Shown one piece after another: positions 7,916 to 15,627 of a stretch of 33,898 bases of DNA (position 1 is its first letter; every line of letters starts with the position of its first letter). The notes below the pieces were generated by a model that saw only the letters and a list, made by a program, of their open reading frames with translations, was not told where the DNA came from and did no database searches. The translations under genes were made by a program, and so were the position numbers. The stretch is from Chitinophagaceae bacterium (lineage in GTDB: Bacteria > Bacteroidota > Bacteroidia > Chitinophagales > Chitinophagaceae), in contig CANJDY010000003.1 in NCBI GenBank assembly GCA_947472635.1, positions 1 through 33,898 on the forward strand. The letters run 5' to 3'.

Positions 7916-7949
7916 ATAAAATATCCTCTTAGATGAGGATATTTTATTT
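7914..7949. terminator. Bidirectional intrinsic terminator
   Basis: AAATAAAATATCCTC (7914-7928) pairs perfectly with GAGGATATTTTATTT (7935-7949) around a 6-nt loop. It is flanked by T-rich sequence on the right and A-rich on the left, so it should work in both directions. It starts inside the DUF5703 stop codon and lies 115 nt beyond the end of the convergent FucP-type gene. Nothing else was seen in 7950-8064. Confidence 0.85.
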
Positions 7950-8064
7950 TAAAAACTACTGATTACTTTCGTCATTTAGACCAGGACCGAACTAACAATT
8001 ATTGAAAAGACCACTTGCTTTCTATGATTATTCATGGATTAATACTTTATAAAAAGGCTACAAA

Positions 8065-9387
8065 CTAAACCATTTCAACAGGTGCTTCGTAGCTCTTAAC
8101 TTTATATCCAAACATACCAAAGTAAATAATGACTAAGAAACATACCAATGGTACACTATATCCTATCTGAATATTATCACCATATATATCTATCACAGCA
8201 CCCATAATGTACGGGAAAATAGCCCCACCCACAATGGACATTACCAATAAGGAAGACCCAATTTTTGTTTCATTTCCCAATCCATGAATACCCAATGCGA
8301 AAATAGTTGGAAACATAATGGACATAAAAAATCCTAACGCACCAAGTGAATAAATTACAGAAGCCCCCTGGCCCAGAATGGCAAGCAGACATAATAAGGT
8401 AGAGATAATAGAATAAATCGTTAATAATTTTTGGGGAGAAATGAATTTTAATAAAAAGGTTCCAATGAAACGACCAGCCATAAACAATAAGCCGTAAACA
8501 CCCAAGTAATAACCAGCGGTTTTTTCATCAAAACCTCCACCCTGTTTTGCCATACGTATAAAAAAACTGGTAACACAAACCTGTGCTCCCACATATGCAA
8601 ACTGTGCTATCACTGCCCAAGTAAGGTGGCTATGCCTAAATGATTTAAAAAACTCAATCGGCCTTACAACCCTTGAATCATCCTTTACTTCGGGGAAATT
8701 GAAAAAGTAAAATAACACTGCAACCAATATCAGCACTACACCCAAGATAATATATGGAATTTTAACAGCGGACGCCTCACTATTTAAATAGATAAATTTT
8801 TCAGTAGCTGGCATGGCAGCAAGTTCTGCACCAGTATGCTCTACTCCAGATAGAATAAATATTGTACCGATAATAGGTGCCACCATCGCAGAAAATCCAT
8901 TGAATGATGCAGCCAAATTTAGTCGGAACCCTGATGTTTTTGCAGGACCAAGAATAGCAGCATAAGGATTTGCCGCTGTTTCCAAAATCGCCAAACCACA
9001 ACCTATGACAAACAAGGCCAATAAAAAAAACTCATAACTTCTGCTATTGGCTGCAGGCACAAACAAAAATGCACCAAATGCGAACAATAATAAACCGGTA
9101 ATAATTCCACTTTTGTATCCCCATTTTTTTAAAAACATTCCAGCGGGAATGGCCATTAAAAAATAAGCAAGGTACACGGCTGTATCGATTAAAGTAGATT
9201 GCCGGTTGTTCAATTCGCAGGCCTTTTTGAGATGGGGAATTAAAATTGAGTCGAGATTGTGCACCATACCCCATAAAAAGAAAAGACTGGTTACCAGGAT
9301 AAATGGTACCAATAATAAATTCTTTCCTCCATTGCCTGAAGTATTGTCTAATTGCTGACTGCTAGTAGCAGAAACTAGAATTGCCAT
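8065..9387 (-). CDS. FucP-type MFS sugar:proton symporter
   Basis: 440 residues with about 12 hydrophobic segments. Hallmarks of the L-fucose:H+ symporter family are present: LFFLWGMVHNLDSILIPHLK near the N-terminus (with the membrane Asp equivalent to E. coli FucP Asp46), PAGMFLKKWGYKSGIITGL, and GLAILETAANPYAAILGP (with the Glu equivalent to FucP Glu135). These acidic residues couple proton and sugar movement in FucP. In Bacteroidota the family imports fucose, glucose, galactose and other sugars, so fucose should not be assumed. It is the last gene of the minus-strand array, 46 nt after MaoC, and probably brings in a sugar used by the dehydrogenase/lactonase genes upstream in the same transcript. 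Family confident, substrate open. Confidence 0.9.
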   Translation of the reverse strand: MAILVSATSSQQLDNTSGNGGKNLLLVPFILVTSLFFLWGMVHNLDSILIPHLKKACELNNRQSTLIDTAVYLAYFLMAIPAGMFLKKWGYKSGIITGLLLFAFGAFLFVPAANSRSYEFFLLALFVIGCGLAILETAANPYAAILGPAKTSGFRLNLAASFNGFSAMVAPIIGTIFILSGVEHTGAELAAMPATEKFIYLNSEASAVKIPYIILGVVLILVAVLFYFFNFPEVKDDSRVVRPIEFFKSFRHSHLTWAVIAQFAYVGAQVCVTSFFIRMAKQGGGFDEKTAGYYLGVYGLLFMAGRFIGTFLLKFISPQKLLTIYSIISTLLCLLAILGQGASVIYSLGALGFFMSIMFPTIFALGIHGLGNETKIGSSLLVMSIVGGAIFPYIMGAVIDIYGDNIQIGYSVPLVCFLVIIYFGMFGYKVKSYEAPVEMV

Positions 9388-9433
9388 AATGGATTTTATT
9401 TTGGGTAAGATAGTAAGCTATTTTGTAATCGAC

Positions 9434-9877
9434 TCAATTTACTTTGTTTACGACCAATAAATGATCACATACCAACACCAACTCACCATGTTGGTTGAAT
9501 ATTTCAACATGTTCTGTAACGGTTCCTTGCCTAGGATTTTTTGCCTCCTCTTTTAAAGTAATGGTAATCTCTGAATGGATGGTATCACCAATAAAAACGG
9601 GTTTGATAAATCTAAGTCGGTCATACCCCTTCGACATGGCCTCGGGGTTGATTTCACCAGCAGTTAAGCCTATGCCAATGCTAAATACGAGAGTTCCATG
9701 GGCAATGCGTTGCTTAAAAGGCTGGGTTTTGCACCATTCCGCATCCATATGATGGGGAAAAAAATCACCTGTTTGACCTGCATGTACAACGATGTCTGTT
9801 TCAGTAATGGTTCTTCCCAAAGTAATACGCTTGCTATTGACTTCATAGTCTTCAAAAAAAGTAGATTGAATATGCAT
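9434..9877 (-). CDS. MaoC-like single-hotdog hydratase
   Basis: 147 residues, one hotdog domain. [18 protein letters not shown] holds the (R)-enoyl-CoA hydratase dyad (Asp38 and His43, spaced as in PhaJ), followed by [16 protein letters not shown], the oxyanion and dimer region. The family adds water to, or removes it from, enoyl-CoA or beta-hydroxyacyl-CoA thioesters. Its place in the same gene run as two CoA-transferases suggests it acts on the CoA ester they make. At this length it is a simple homodimeric hydratase rather than the larger mesaconyl-CoA hydratase. The 103-nt gap before the dehydrogenase stop contains nothing clear; a TTATTTTG near 9913-9920 is one base off a -7 consensus. 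Confidence 0.85.
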   Translation of the reverse strand: MHIQSTFFEDYEVNSKRITLGRTITETDIVVHAGQTGDFFPHHMDAEWCKTQPFKQRIAHGTLVFSIGIGLTAGEINPEAMSKGYDRLRFIKPVFIGDTIHSEITITLKEEAKNPRQGTVTEHVEIFNQHGELVLVCDHLLVVNKVN

Positions 9878-9980
9878 GTTGGATTTGTAAATTTTAAGAT
9901 AATTCGATACTACAAAATAATTTAACTAAAAAAATGTTCATTCACTGTGATTACCTTGCTCCCATCACAATAATTAACCA

Positions 9981-11054
9981 TTACTTAAAACGTTCCGCTA
10001 CCACTACCCCTCCCTTGTCACTTGAAATATAGGCACTTTCCACCACTGCCATGGTTTTAATCACATCCTCCACTCCTGTTGGCAATTTATCCGAGGAGCC
10101 TTCCTTGTAACACATCAAACTTGCCATGGTACCGATAAATGCATCGGGAAACCATGAGCCTTCCAATGGCAATTTTTCCCATTTTGGCTCACTCGCATCC
10201 TGTAAAATACAATATTCAAAATCATCGGCTACACCATTTGGATAATCCATTAAAAGTCCCATTCTCGCTCTTATAGCACCTTTTGTGCCCTCCCACTTGA
10301 TAAAACTTTCTTGATGTGCAGGGCCAAAGATATGATCATGGTTGGTATTAATTACTGCATGTACCGTATCACCGTAATCCAATAAAATGGTGGAACGGGT
10401 AGAAGATAATGTTTTTGCGGGGTGCTTCAATGTTTTAGCCATTACCGATATTGGATCACCCAAAAAAGAGCGAATCAAATCAATATGATGAATGCTATGG
10501 TATTGAATTTCCAATCGAGGATGAACCATCACATGGGGGAAAAGTTCCCAGGGGGTATTGACGGTTACACGCACTTCCATATCAAATAATTCTCCAATCA
10601 TCCCTTGCTCAATTAACCACCTAGCTGCGCTAACAAATGGTGCAAATCGCAACTGGCAATTGATGGCAGCCACTAATTTTTTTTCTCTACAAAGCTCCAA
10701 TATTTCGGCAGACTGCGAAAAATAATCACCCATTGGCTTTTGAATCAGTACAGCTGCGCCATCTGGTAATTGCCTGAGGGTTTCAATAAACTGGTCGGGC
10801 ATAATGGTAATATCGAAGACTGTATTGGAGGGAGCATTTTTAACCGCATCCCCAACAGTATCATATACGTTGGAAATATTAAATTGCTGCGCCAAAAGAT
10901 CGGCTTTAGACTTGGTTCTGTTGGTAATCCCCAACACCGTAAACCCTGCTTTTTTATAAGCAGGAAGATGAGCATCTTTGACGATGCCACTTGCACCAAT
11001 TATAATAATGGGCTGGCTGGTAATCGGCAATATGGGCTGATATAAAATATTCAC
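9981..11054 (-). CDS. Gfo/Idh/MocA family NAD(P)-dependent sugar dehydrogenase
   Basis: About 357 residues from a GTG at 11054-11052, one nucleotide after the lactonase stop; longer starts at 11081 or 11114 would overlap that gene. The Rossmann dinucleotide fold begins with PIIIIGASGIVKDAHLPAY. The cofactor/catalytic loop reads VLIQKPMGD, with Gln in place of the usual Glu of the EKP motif. The C-terminal alpha/beta domain carries YHSIHHIDLIRSFLGD with conserved His residues. Such enzymes oxidise a ring hydroxyl or anomeric carbon, giving a lactone or keto-sugar; pairing with a COG3618 lactonase suggests aldose to aldonolactone. D-apiose dehydrogenase belongs to this superfamily, so that substrate is conceivable alongside the RLP/kinase pair, but fucose or rhamnose oxidation fits as well. 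Family confident. Confidence 0.87.
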   Translation of the reverse strand: MNILYQPILPITSQPIIIIGASGIVKDAHLPAYKKAGFTVLGITNRTKSKADLLAQQFNISNVYDTVGDAVKNAPSNTVFDITIMPDQFIETLRQLPDGAAVLIQKPMGDYFSQSAEILELCREKKLVAAINCQLRFAPFVSAARWLIEQGMIGELFDMEVRVTVNTPWELFPHVMVHPRLEIQYHSIHHIDLIRSFLGDPISVMAKTLKHPAKTLSSTRSTILLDYGDTVHAVINTNHDHIFGPAHQESFIKWEGTKGAIRARMGLLMDYPNGVADDFEYCILQDASEPKWEKLPLEGSWFPDAFIGTMASLMCYKEGSSDKLPTGVEDVIKTMAVVESAYISSDKGGVVVAERFK

Positions 11055-11055
11055 T

Positions 11056-11910
11056 TTACAATTGATAAAATTTCTGAGCATTGGTATAAAAAACTTTCTC
11101 CTGATCCGCTTCATTTAATAACGAGCCAATCACTTCTTGATAAACCATCCAGGTATGGGCAAAATTTCCAGCCAATAAAGATACCGGCCAGTCCCCCCCA
11201 CAAAAGCATCTTTCAACACCAAAAGTATCCAATGCGAATTCAATATAAGGCTTAATATCGTTAGCCGACCAGTTATTTTGAAGATTACAAGTTGTACCAA
11301 GCCCCGATATTTTCATATGAAAATTGCTGAGCTTGGCTGCATGCATCATCAATTCACCCCAACGGCCAAATTTTTGCTGGCTATGAATGGGGGGTTGATT
11401 GAGATGGTCAAATACCATTTTTAAATCCGGAACTTTACTGGCCACTTCAAGAACAGTTTCAATATGAGAGGGTAAAATACCTACCACATCGAAGGGTAAA
11501 TGATACCCAGCCAATATTTGTAAACTTTCAATAACAGTATCCTGCAATAACCATCTAGCATCCGGTTCATCGTGAATTAAGTGCCTCACTCCCTTAAAAT
11601 ACAGATTGCCGAGATATTTATTTTGTAGAACTTGTAAAGTTTGTGCTGGATCCGTTAAAGGTAACCATCCCACCACACCAGTTACCCAATCATTATTAGC
11701 AGCAACTTCTAGCATAAGGTCGGTATCTTCAAAATTATTAGCGGCCTGAACCAAGACAACTTCTGTAAGACCGACTTGTTGGCGTACTGTATCAAATTCA
11801 GCAATAGAATAGGAACGATTTAAAATTGATTGATCATTTTTCAACCAATCATAGCTAGCCCTAGTAAAATCCCAAATATGAACATGGGTATCAATGATTC
11901 TTTTGTGCAT
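11056..11910 (-). CDS. COG3618 amidohydrolase, sugar lactonase-like
   Basis: 284 residues, a metal-dependent TIM barrel of the amidohydrolase_2 type. Metal and catalytic residues are visible: His9 and His11 in DTHVHIWDF, the GVRHLIHDEPDARWL strand (103-121), His169 in FDHLNQPP, and Asp240 in GGDWPVS. L-fuconolactonase, L-rhamnono-lactonase and 2-pyrone-4,6-dicarboxylate lactonase are in this family, so hydrolysis of an aldono-lactone to the acid is the best guess. It is translationally adjacent to the Gfo/Idh dehydrogenase (one nucleotide between stop and the likely GTG), forming an oxidise-then-hydrolyse pair. The 135-nt gap upstream (11911-12045) is the longest in the array but shows no TAnnTTTG element on the minus strand and no hairpin. 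Confidence 0.87.
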   Translation of the reverse strand: MHKRIIDTHVHIWDFTRASYDWLKNDQSILNRSYSIAEFDTVRQQVGLTEVVLVQAANNFEDTDLMLEVAANNDWVTGVVGWLPLTDPAQTLQVLQNKYLGNLYFKGVRHLIHDEPDARWLLQDTVIESLQILAGYHLPFDVVGILPSHIETVLEVASKVPDLKMVFDHLNQPPIHSQQKFGRWGELMMHAAKLSNFHMKISGLGTTCNLQNNWSANDIKPYIEFALDTFGVERCFCGGDWPVSLLAGNFAHTWMVYQEVIGSLLNEADQEKVFYTNAQKFYQL

Positions 11911-12045
11911 ACAATCGTATATTTTAAAAAAACCTTAATCAACAAGTTAGTAAAGAAGATCCATTCCAAAAAAGCTTTCGATGGCTAATCAGCAATCTAT
12001 TTACCTAGACTGAAATATCTAACATGACCGTTCAACATCCTTATG

Positions 12046-13188
12046 CTAAATTAAAAATTGCTGATCAATAAATTCATTGTGTTCACCTAAACTTGGCGCC
12101 CCTATTGGCGAAGTTAAGATTTGGCCATCAACTCTGATTGGACAACGGGTGGTTAAAATATTTAATCCGTAACTAGTAGTAACTAACTGCTCCATATTTA
12201 ATTGTTTATACCCCTGTTCCTGTATCAATTGCCCATAATTCAATACATCCGAACACCAAATATCGGCAGGAATCAAAACAGACAGCCAAAACTCAGTGGA
12301 TTGGGAAAGTAAATGTGCTGCCAGAATGACTTTTATTTCATCCCTTAAAATAAACCAATTTTTGCTATCTGAATATCCTTGAAGTGCTTTACAATTTAGC
12401 AATTCAGCCAATTCAACAATATTACCCATTGCAAGGGCAAGATGACCATCGCTAGTTTTATAAATTCCATAGGGAGCAGAAATATAGGCATGCCCGTTAT
12501 TTACTGCACTTCTAACAGGGAGTTGGTTACTATCATTTAAAAAACAGGTCAATACTTCAAACTGAAAATCAAGCGCACTTTCAAACAAACTGACTTCTAT
12601 TAAAGCTCCTTCGCCTTTGATAGCCCGCTCAAACAAGGAAGCTAGAATTCCCTGTGTAAGATGAGCTCCAGCAAGAATGTCTACAACCGCCACCCCCATT
12701 GCAGTAGGCATACTGTTACTATCATTAGAAAGCCAGGTCATTCCGGAAGCCGCTTGCAACAAAAGATCCTGACCGGGCAGATCCTTCCAGGGGCCTTCAT
12801 TACCATAACCACTGATGGATGCATACACAATAGATGAATTTAGCGCTTTTACTACTGTATAACTCAGCCCCAATCGATCCATTACACCTGGACGGAAGTT
12901 ATGAATCAAAACATCTGCTTTTGCAATCAATTGTTTTATTTTCAGTAAATCATTTTTAACTTTAAGGTCGGCTACATAACTTTTTTTATTTCGATTGATA
13001 GCATGAAAAATAGTAGATTCTCCCTGAATCATTACATCAGAAACATATAATTCCCTACAAACATCGCCTACATAAGGTTTCTCAATTTTGATTACCTGTG
13101 CTCCCATATCAGCTAGCCGCAGCCCTGCTGATGGACCTGATAAAAACTGACTAAAATCGATCACCACTAAGTCTTCTAATAAATTCAT
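12046..13188 (-). CDS. CaiB/BaiF (class III) CoA-transferase, second of a tandem pair
   Basis: 380 residues. The family N-terminus is clear (VVIDFSQFLSGPSAGLRLADMGA, then VIKIEKPYVGD), with INRNKKSYVADLK near 65-76, IHNFRPGVMDRLGL, and GYGNEGPWKDLPGQDLLLQA. The catalytic Asp that forms the mixed anhydride with the acyl-CoA is Asp170 in VAVVDILAGAH, equivalent to FRC Asp169. Class III enzymes move CoA between two carboxylic acids and fold as interlocked dimers. This copy shares long stretches with the upstream 385-residue gene, and its ATG overlaps that gene's stop by 4 nt (ATGA). The two may form a heterodimer like the two-subunit succinyl-CoA:malate transferase of Chloroflexus, or have diverged in substrate. 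The acid substrate is unknown; a sugar-derived acid or dicarboxylate is inferred. Confidence 0.88.
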   Translation of the reverse strand: MNLLEDLVVIDFSQFLSGPSAGLRLADMGAQVIKIEKPYVGDVCRELYVSDVMIQGESTIFHAINRNKKSYVADLKVKNDLLKIKQLIAKADVLIHNFRPGVMDRLGLSYTVVKALNSSIVYASISGYGNEGPWKDLPGQDLLLQAASGMTWLSNDSNSMPTAMGVAVVDILAGAHLTQGILASLFERAIKGEGALIEVSLFESALDFQFEVLTCFLNDSNQLPVRSAVNNGHAYISAPYGIYKTSDGHLALAMGNIVELAELLNCKALQGYSDSKNWFILRDEIKVILAAHLLSQSTEFWLSVLIPADIWCSDVLNYGQLIQEQGYKQLNMEQLVTTSYGLNILTTRCPIRVDGQILTSPIGAPSLGEHNEFIDQQFLI

Positions 13189-14342
13189 GCGCTATTTTTT
13201 AATGAAAATTCTTCAATTAGTTTATTATTATCTGCTCCCAATTGTGGAGCAGGAGAACTGGAAAACAATCTTTGACCGTTGATTCTAATTGGGCAGCGGG
13301 TAGTAATCATTTCCTTTCCATTTGCCGTCTTTACAGTCTGTTCCATTTGCAAAATTTTATAAGCGGGATGTTCTTTTATTTTACTCCAATCAAGCACTTC
13401 CATTGCCCAGATATTGGCAGCATGCAATTTTTCTACCCAATAGGTAGAAGCTTGGGAAGCAAGATGCTTTGAAAGAATTATTTTCACTTCATCCCGATTG
13501 CTGAATGCTTCTTGCAAAGGAAAGGCGGCTAAAGTTTCACAATGAAGTGTTGAGGCAAGCAAATGAATATTGGCCATTGCGATGGCAATATGACCATCAA
13601 GGGTAGAATAAATCCCATAGGGTGCGCTCAATAAGGGATGGGCATTATTTTCAGCACTTCGCTTTGGTAATTGTTTGCCATTGAAATAGGTAGTAAGTAA
13701 TTCAAATTGAAAATCAAGTAACGACTCCAACAAACTTAATTCAATTAATGCCCCCACTCCTTTTTTTTGCCGGCGAACCAGTGCGGCTAAAATCCCTTGT
13801 ACCAAATGCGCTCCGCAAATTATATCAGCTATGGCAATCCCAAAAGGAATAGGACTATCCTTTTCATTCCCACTTGTATACACCAGCCCAGATAGAGATT
13901 GTAATAATAAATCTTGTCCTGGTCTATCTTTCCAAGGACCTTCATTACCAAAACCGGAAACAGTTGCATAAATAATCTTTGCATTGATTAATTTTACGCA
14001 ATCATAGTCAAGGCCAATTTTTTCCATTACACCAGGCCTGAAATTATGTATTACCACATCCGCCTCCTTGATAAGTTTTTTTACACATTGCAAATCATCC
14101 GAATTTTTTAAATCTGCCGAAAAACTTTCTTTATTACGATTGATGGTGTGAAATAATAAACTACTTCCATCATCGGCCCAAAGATCCTTGATTGCCAATT
14201 GACGACATGCATCACCCACCTTTGGACGCTCAATTTTGATTACTCTCGCACCCAGGTCCGCAAGACGAAGACCTGCCGAAGGCCCTGATAAATACTGGCT
14301 GAATTCTAGCACAGTTAATCCTTTTAATGGTAAATGACTCAT
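13185..14342 (-). CDS. CaiB/BaiF (class III) CoA-transferase, first of a tandem pair
   Basis: 385 residues with the same order of motifs as its downstream neighbour: VLEFSQYLSGPSAGLRLADLG, VIKIERPKVGDACRQL, INRNKESFSADLK, IHNFRPGVMEKIGL and GFGNEGPWKDRPGQDLLLQ. The catalytic Asp is Asp173 in IAIADIICGAHLVQGIL. Both copies keep this Asp, so neither is an obvious dead subunit. It starts 5 nt after the stop of the signal-less solute-binding protein, and its stop overlaps the next gene's start, so the three are probably translated together. The two transferases appear to be products of tandem duplication followed by clear divergence, estimated by eye as roughly half identical. Substrate unknown. 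Confidence 0.88.
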   Translation of the reverse strand: MSHLPLKGLTVLEFSQYLSGPSAGLRLADLGARVIKIERPKVGDACRQLAIKDLWADDGSSLLFHTINRNKESFSADLKNSDDLQCVKKLIKEADVVIHNFRPGVMEKIGLDYDCVKLINAKIIYATVSGFGNEGPWKDRPGQDLLLQSLSGLVYTSGNEKDSPIPFGIAIADIICGAHLVQGILAALVRRQKKGVGALIELSLLESLLDFQFELLTTYFNGKQLPKRSAENNAHPLLSAPYGIYSTLDGHIAIAMANIHLLASTLHCETLAAFPLQEAFSNRDEVKIILSKHLASQASTYWVEKLHAANIWAMEVLDWSKIKEHPAYKILQMEQTVKTANGKEMITTRCPIRINGQRLFSSSPAPQLGADNNKLIEEFSLKNSA

Positions 14343-14347
14343 ACTAA

Positions 14348-15499
14348 TTATTGAAGGCTGGATTTACTTTTATTATATAAATAATTTATTTCTTTTAAAA
14401 CATTCTCAGGATTTCCCCCGTGCAATAAGTAATGCTGAATGGGATTCCCTGCATGATCCTGAAAATACAAGTACCCATTATATCTAGGCCGAATAAAGCC
14501 ATTTTCCATTACGGGCAAAAGGATGTCAAAAAAATTATTGCAAAGCAAATTATTTTTTCGACTAGTCCAAGCAGCCTTATGACCAGGCTGTCCTCCATTT
14601 TCCACATAAAGGGTAGATTGGCATATTGGGGAAACAATAGAAGCCGCAAACCTTATTGCCATATCTTTATGCTTACTGAAAGCGGATACAGCCAATCCTG
14701 TCCCACCGATAGTAGATCGCAAAGGGATATTGTTGACCTGAACCATATCTGCATATAAGAGTATATTTTCTGCAAAGCCAACTCTCGAATAATTTGAATA
14801 GCAATAAGCGAATGGACAATACCAATAATTATCCGAACTTGTCATCAATTCTGCCACCCCTATAGGATTAAGCTCAAACATTTTTTTATCCACAAGCGAA
14901 TATAATTCTTGCATCATAAGTAAAGCAGCTTTACCGGTATCCAAATCCACCACTTCATTGTCAGTTAAAAATGGAGTTTCCCCATTGGCGATGCAAAACA
15001 TATAAAAATTCATCAACAAGTCGATGGGGATGGCAGGCACAGCAACTTTCCCCATGCTTGCCAATTGAATCAGATCAGCCCAAGTCAGAGGTATAGGAAC
15101 GTTATTTTTTGAAAATAAATCAGCACGGTAGCTTGCAGCAGGCGTAGCAGCATCAATGGCCAAGGCCCATTGGTGCTGGTTATACTGATAACTCTGGTGG
15201 GAATAGCCTACCGAATTATCCAACTGGTCCTGCAGGTATTCTTTTGAAAGGAACTGCTCCAAAGGTAAAACAACATTGGTTGCAGCTGCACAGCCCACCC
15301 AAGGATGATCAATGATTAAGAGATCATATTGTTCCGTTAACTTTTCAATTGGGAATTCAGCAAACTCTTGCAAAGTTCTTTTTGTCCATTGTACTTCTAC
15401 ACCAGGATTCAATTCGGAAAATCTTTGTGAAAAAGCAAGCAAGGGCGTAATTCCCCTGCTGTGGCCCCAAGTAATTCCTTTTAAAATAATTTTATTCAT
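14348..15499 (-). CDS. Extracellular solute-binding protein family 1-like, without signal peptide
   Basis: 383 residues resembling family 1 (maltose-type) solute-binding proteins: ITPLLAFSQRFSELNPGVEV, YDLLIIDHPWVGC, WALAIDAATPAASYRADLF, PLTWADLIQLASMGKVAVP, and late segments LRSTIGGTGLAVSAFSKH and FAASIVSPICQSTLYVENGG. The protein starts directly at the first mature strand (MNKIILKGITWGHSRGITPL). An in-frame TAA lies immediately before the ATG (15500-15502 on the minus strand), so no signal peptide can be hidden upstream. No ABC permease or ATPase is in the window. It lies 5 nt from two CoA-transferases. It may therefore be a cytosolic binding or chaperone-like protein for their acid substrate; this role is inference. 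The 128-nt upstream gap (15500-15627) shows no clear promoter. Confidence 0.82.
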   Translation of the reverse strand: MNKIILKGITWGHSRGITPLLAFSQRFSELNPGVEVQWTKRTLQEFAEFPIEKLTEQYDLLIIDHPWVGCAAATNVVLPLEQFLSKEYLQDQLDNSVGYSHQSYQYNQHQWALAIDAATPAASYRADLFSKNNVPIPLTWADLIQLASMGKVAVPAIPIDLLMNFYMFCIANGETPFLTDNEVVDLDTGKAALLMMQELYSLVDKKMFELNPIGVAELMTSSDNYWYCPFAYCYSNYSRVGFAENILLYADMVQVNNIPLRSTIGGTGLAVSAFSKHKDMAIRFAASIVSPICQSTLYVENGGQPGHKAAWTSRKNNLLCNNFFDILLPVMENGFIRPRYNGYLYFQDHAGNPIQHYLLHGGNPENVLKEINYLYNKSKSSLQ

Positions 15500-15627
15500 T
15501 TATAAACCTTAAAAAATAATACTAATTTTTCCCATCCCTTTCAGCTAAATCAACAAAAGATACCAACTTCCCATTTTTAAATATCCGACTGCTAATTCAT
15601 AACTTCTTCATCCAAAAAATATAAAAA

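Noticed and set aside
8065..9387. Specific L-fucose permease assignment (fucP)
   Set aside because: The fold and acidic residues match the family, but Bacteroidota members carry several different sugars and no fucose isomerase, fuculokinase or aldolase is nearby. No gene symbol was given.
9913..9920. TTATTTTG on the minus strand as a promoter for the MaoC gene
   Set aside because: One mismatch at a key position and no -33 partner; mentioned only as weak in the MaoC entry.
14348..15499. Component of an ABC sugar importer
   Set aside because: No permease or ATPase gene is in the window and the protein has no signal peptide, with a stop codon directly before its ATG.
15555..15562. TATCTTTT on the minus strand as a promoter for the solute-binding/CoA-transferase module
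   Set aside because: It lacks the final G in register with TAnnTTTG and lies 55 nt from the ATG without a -33 element.
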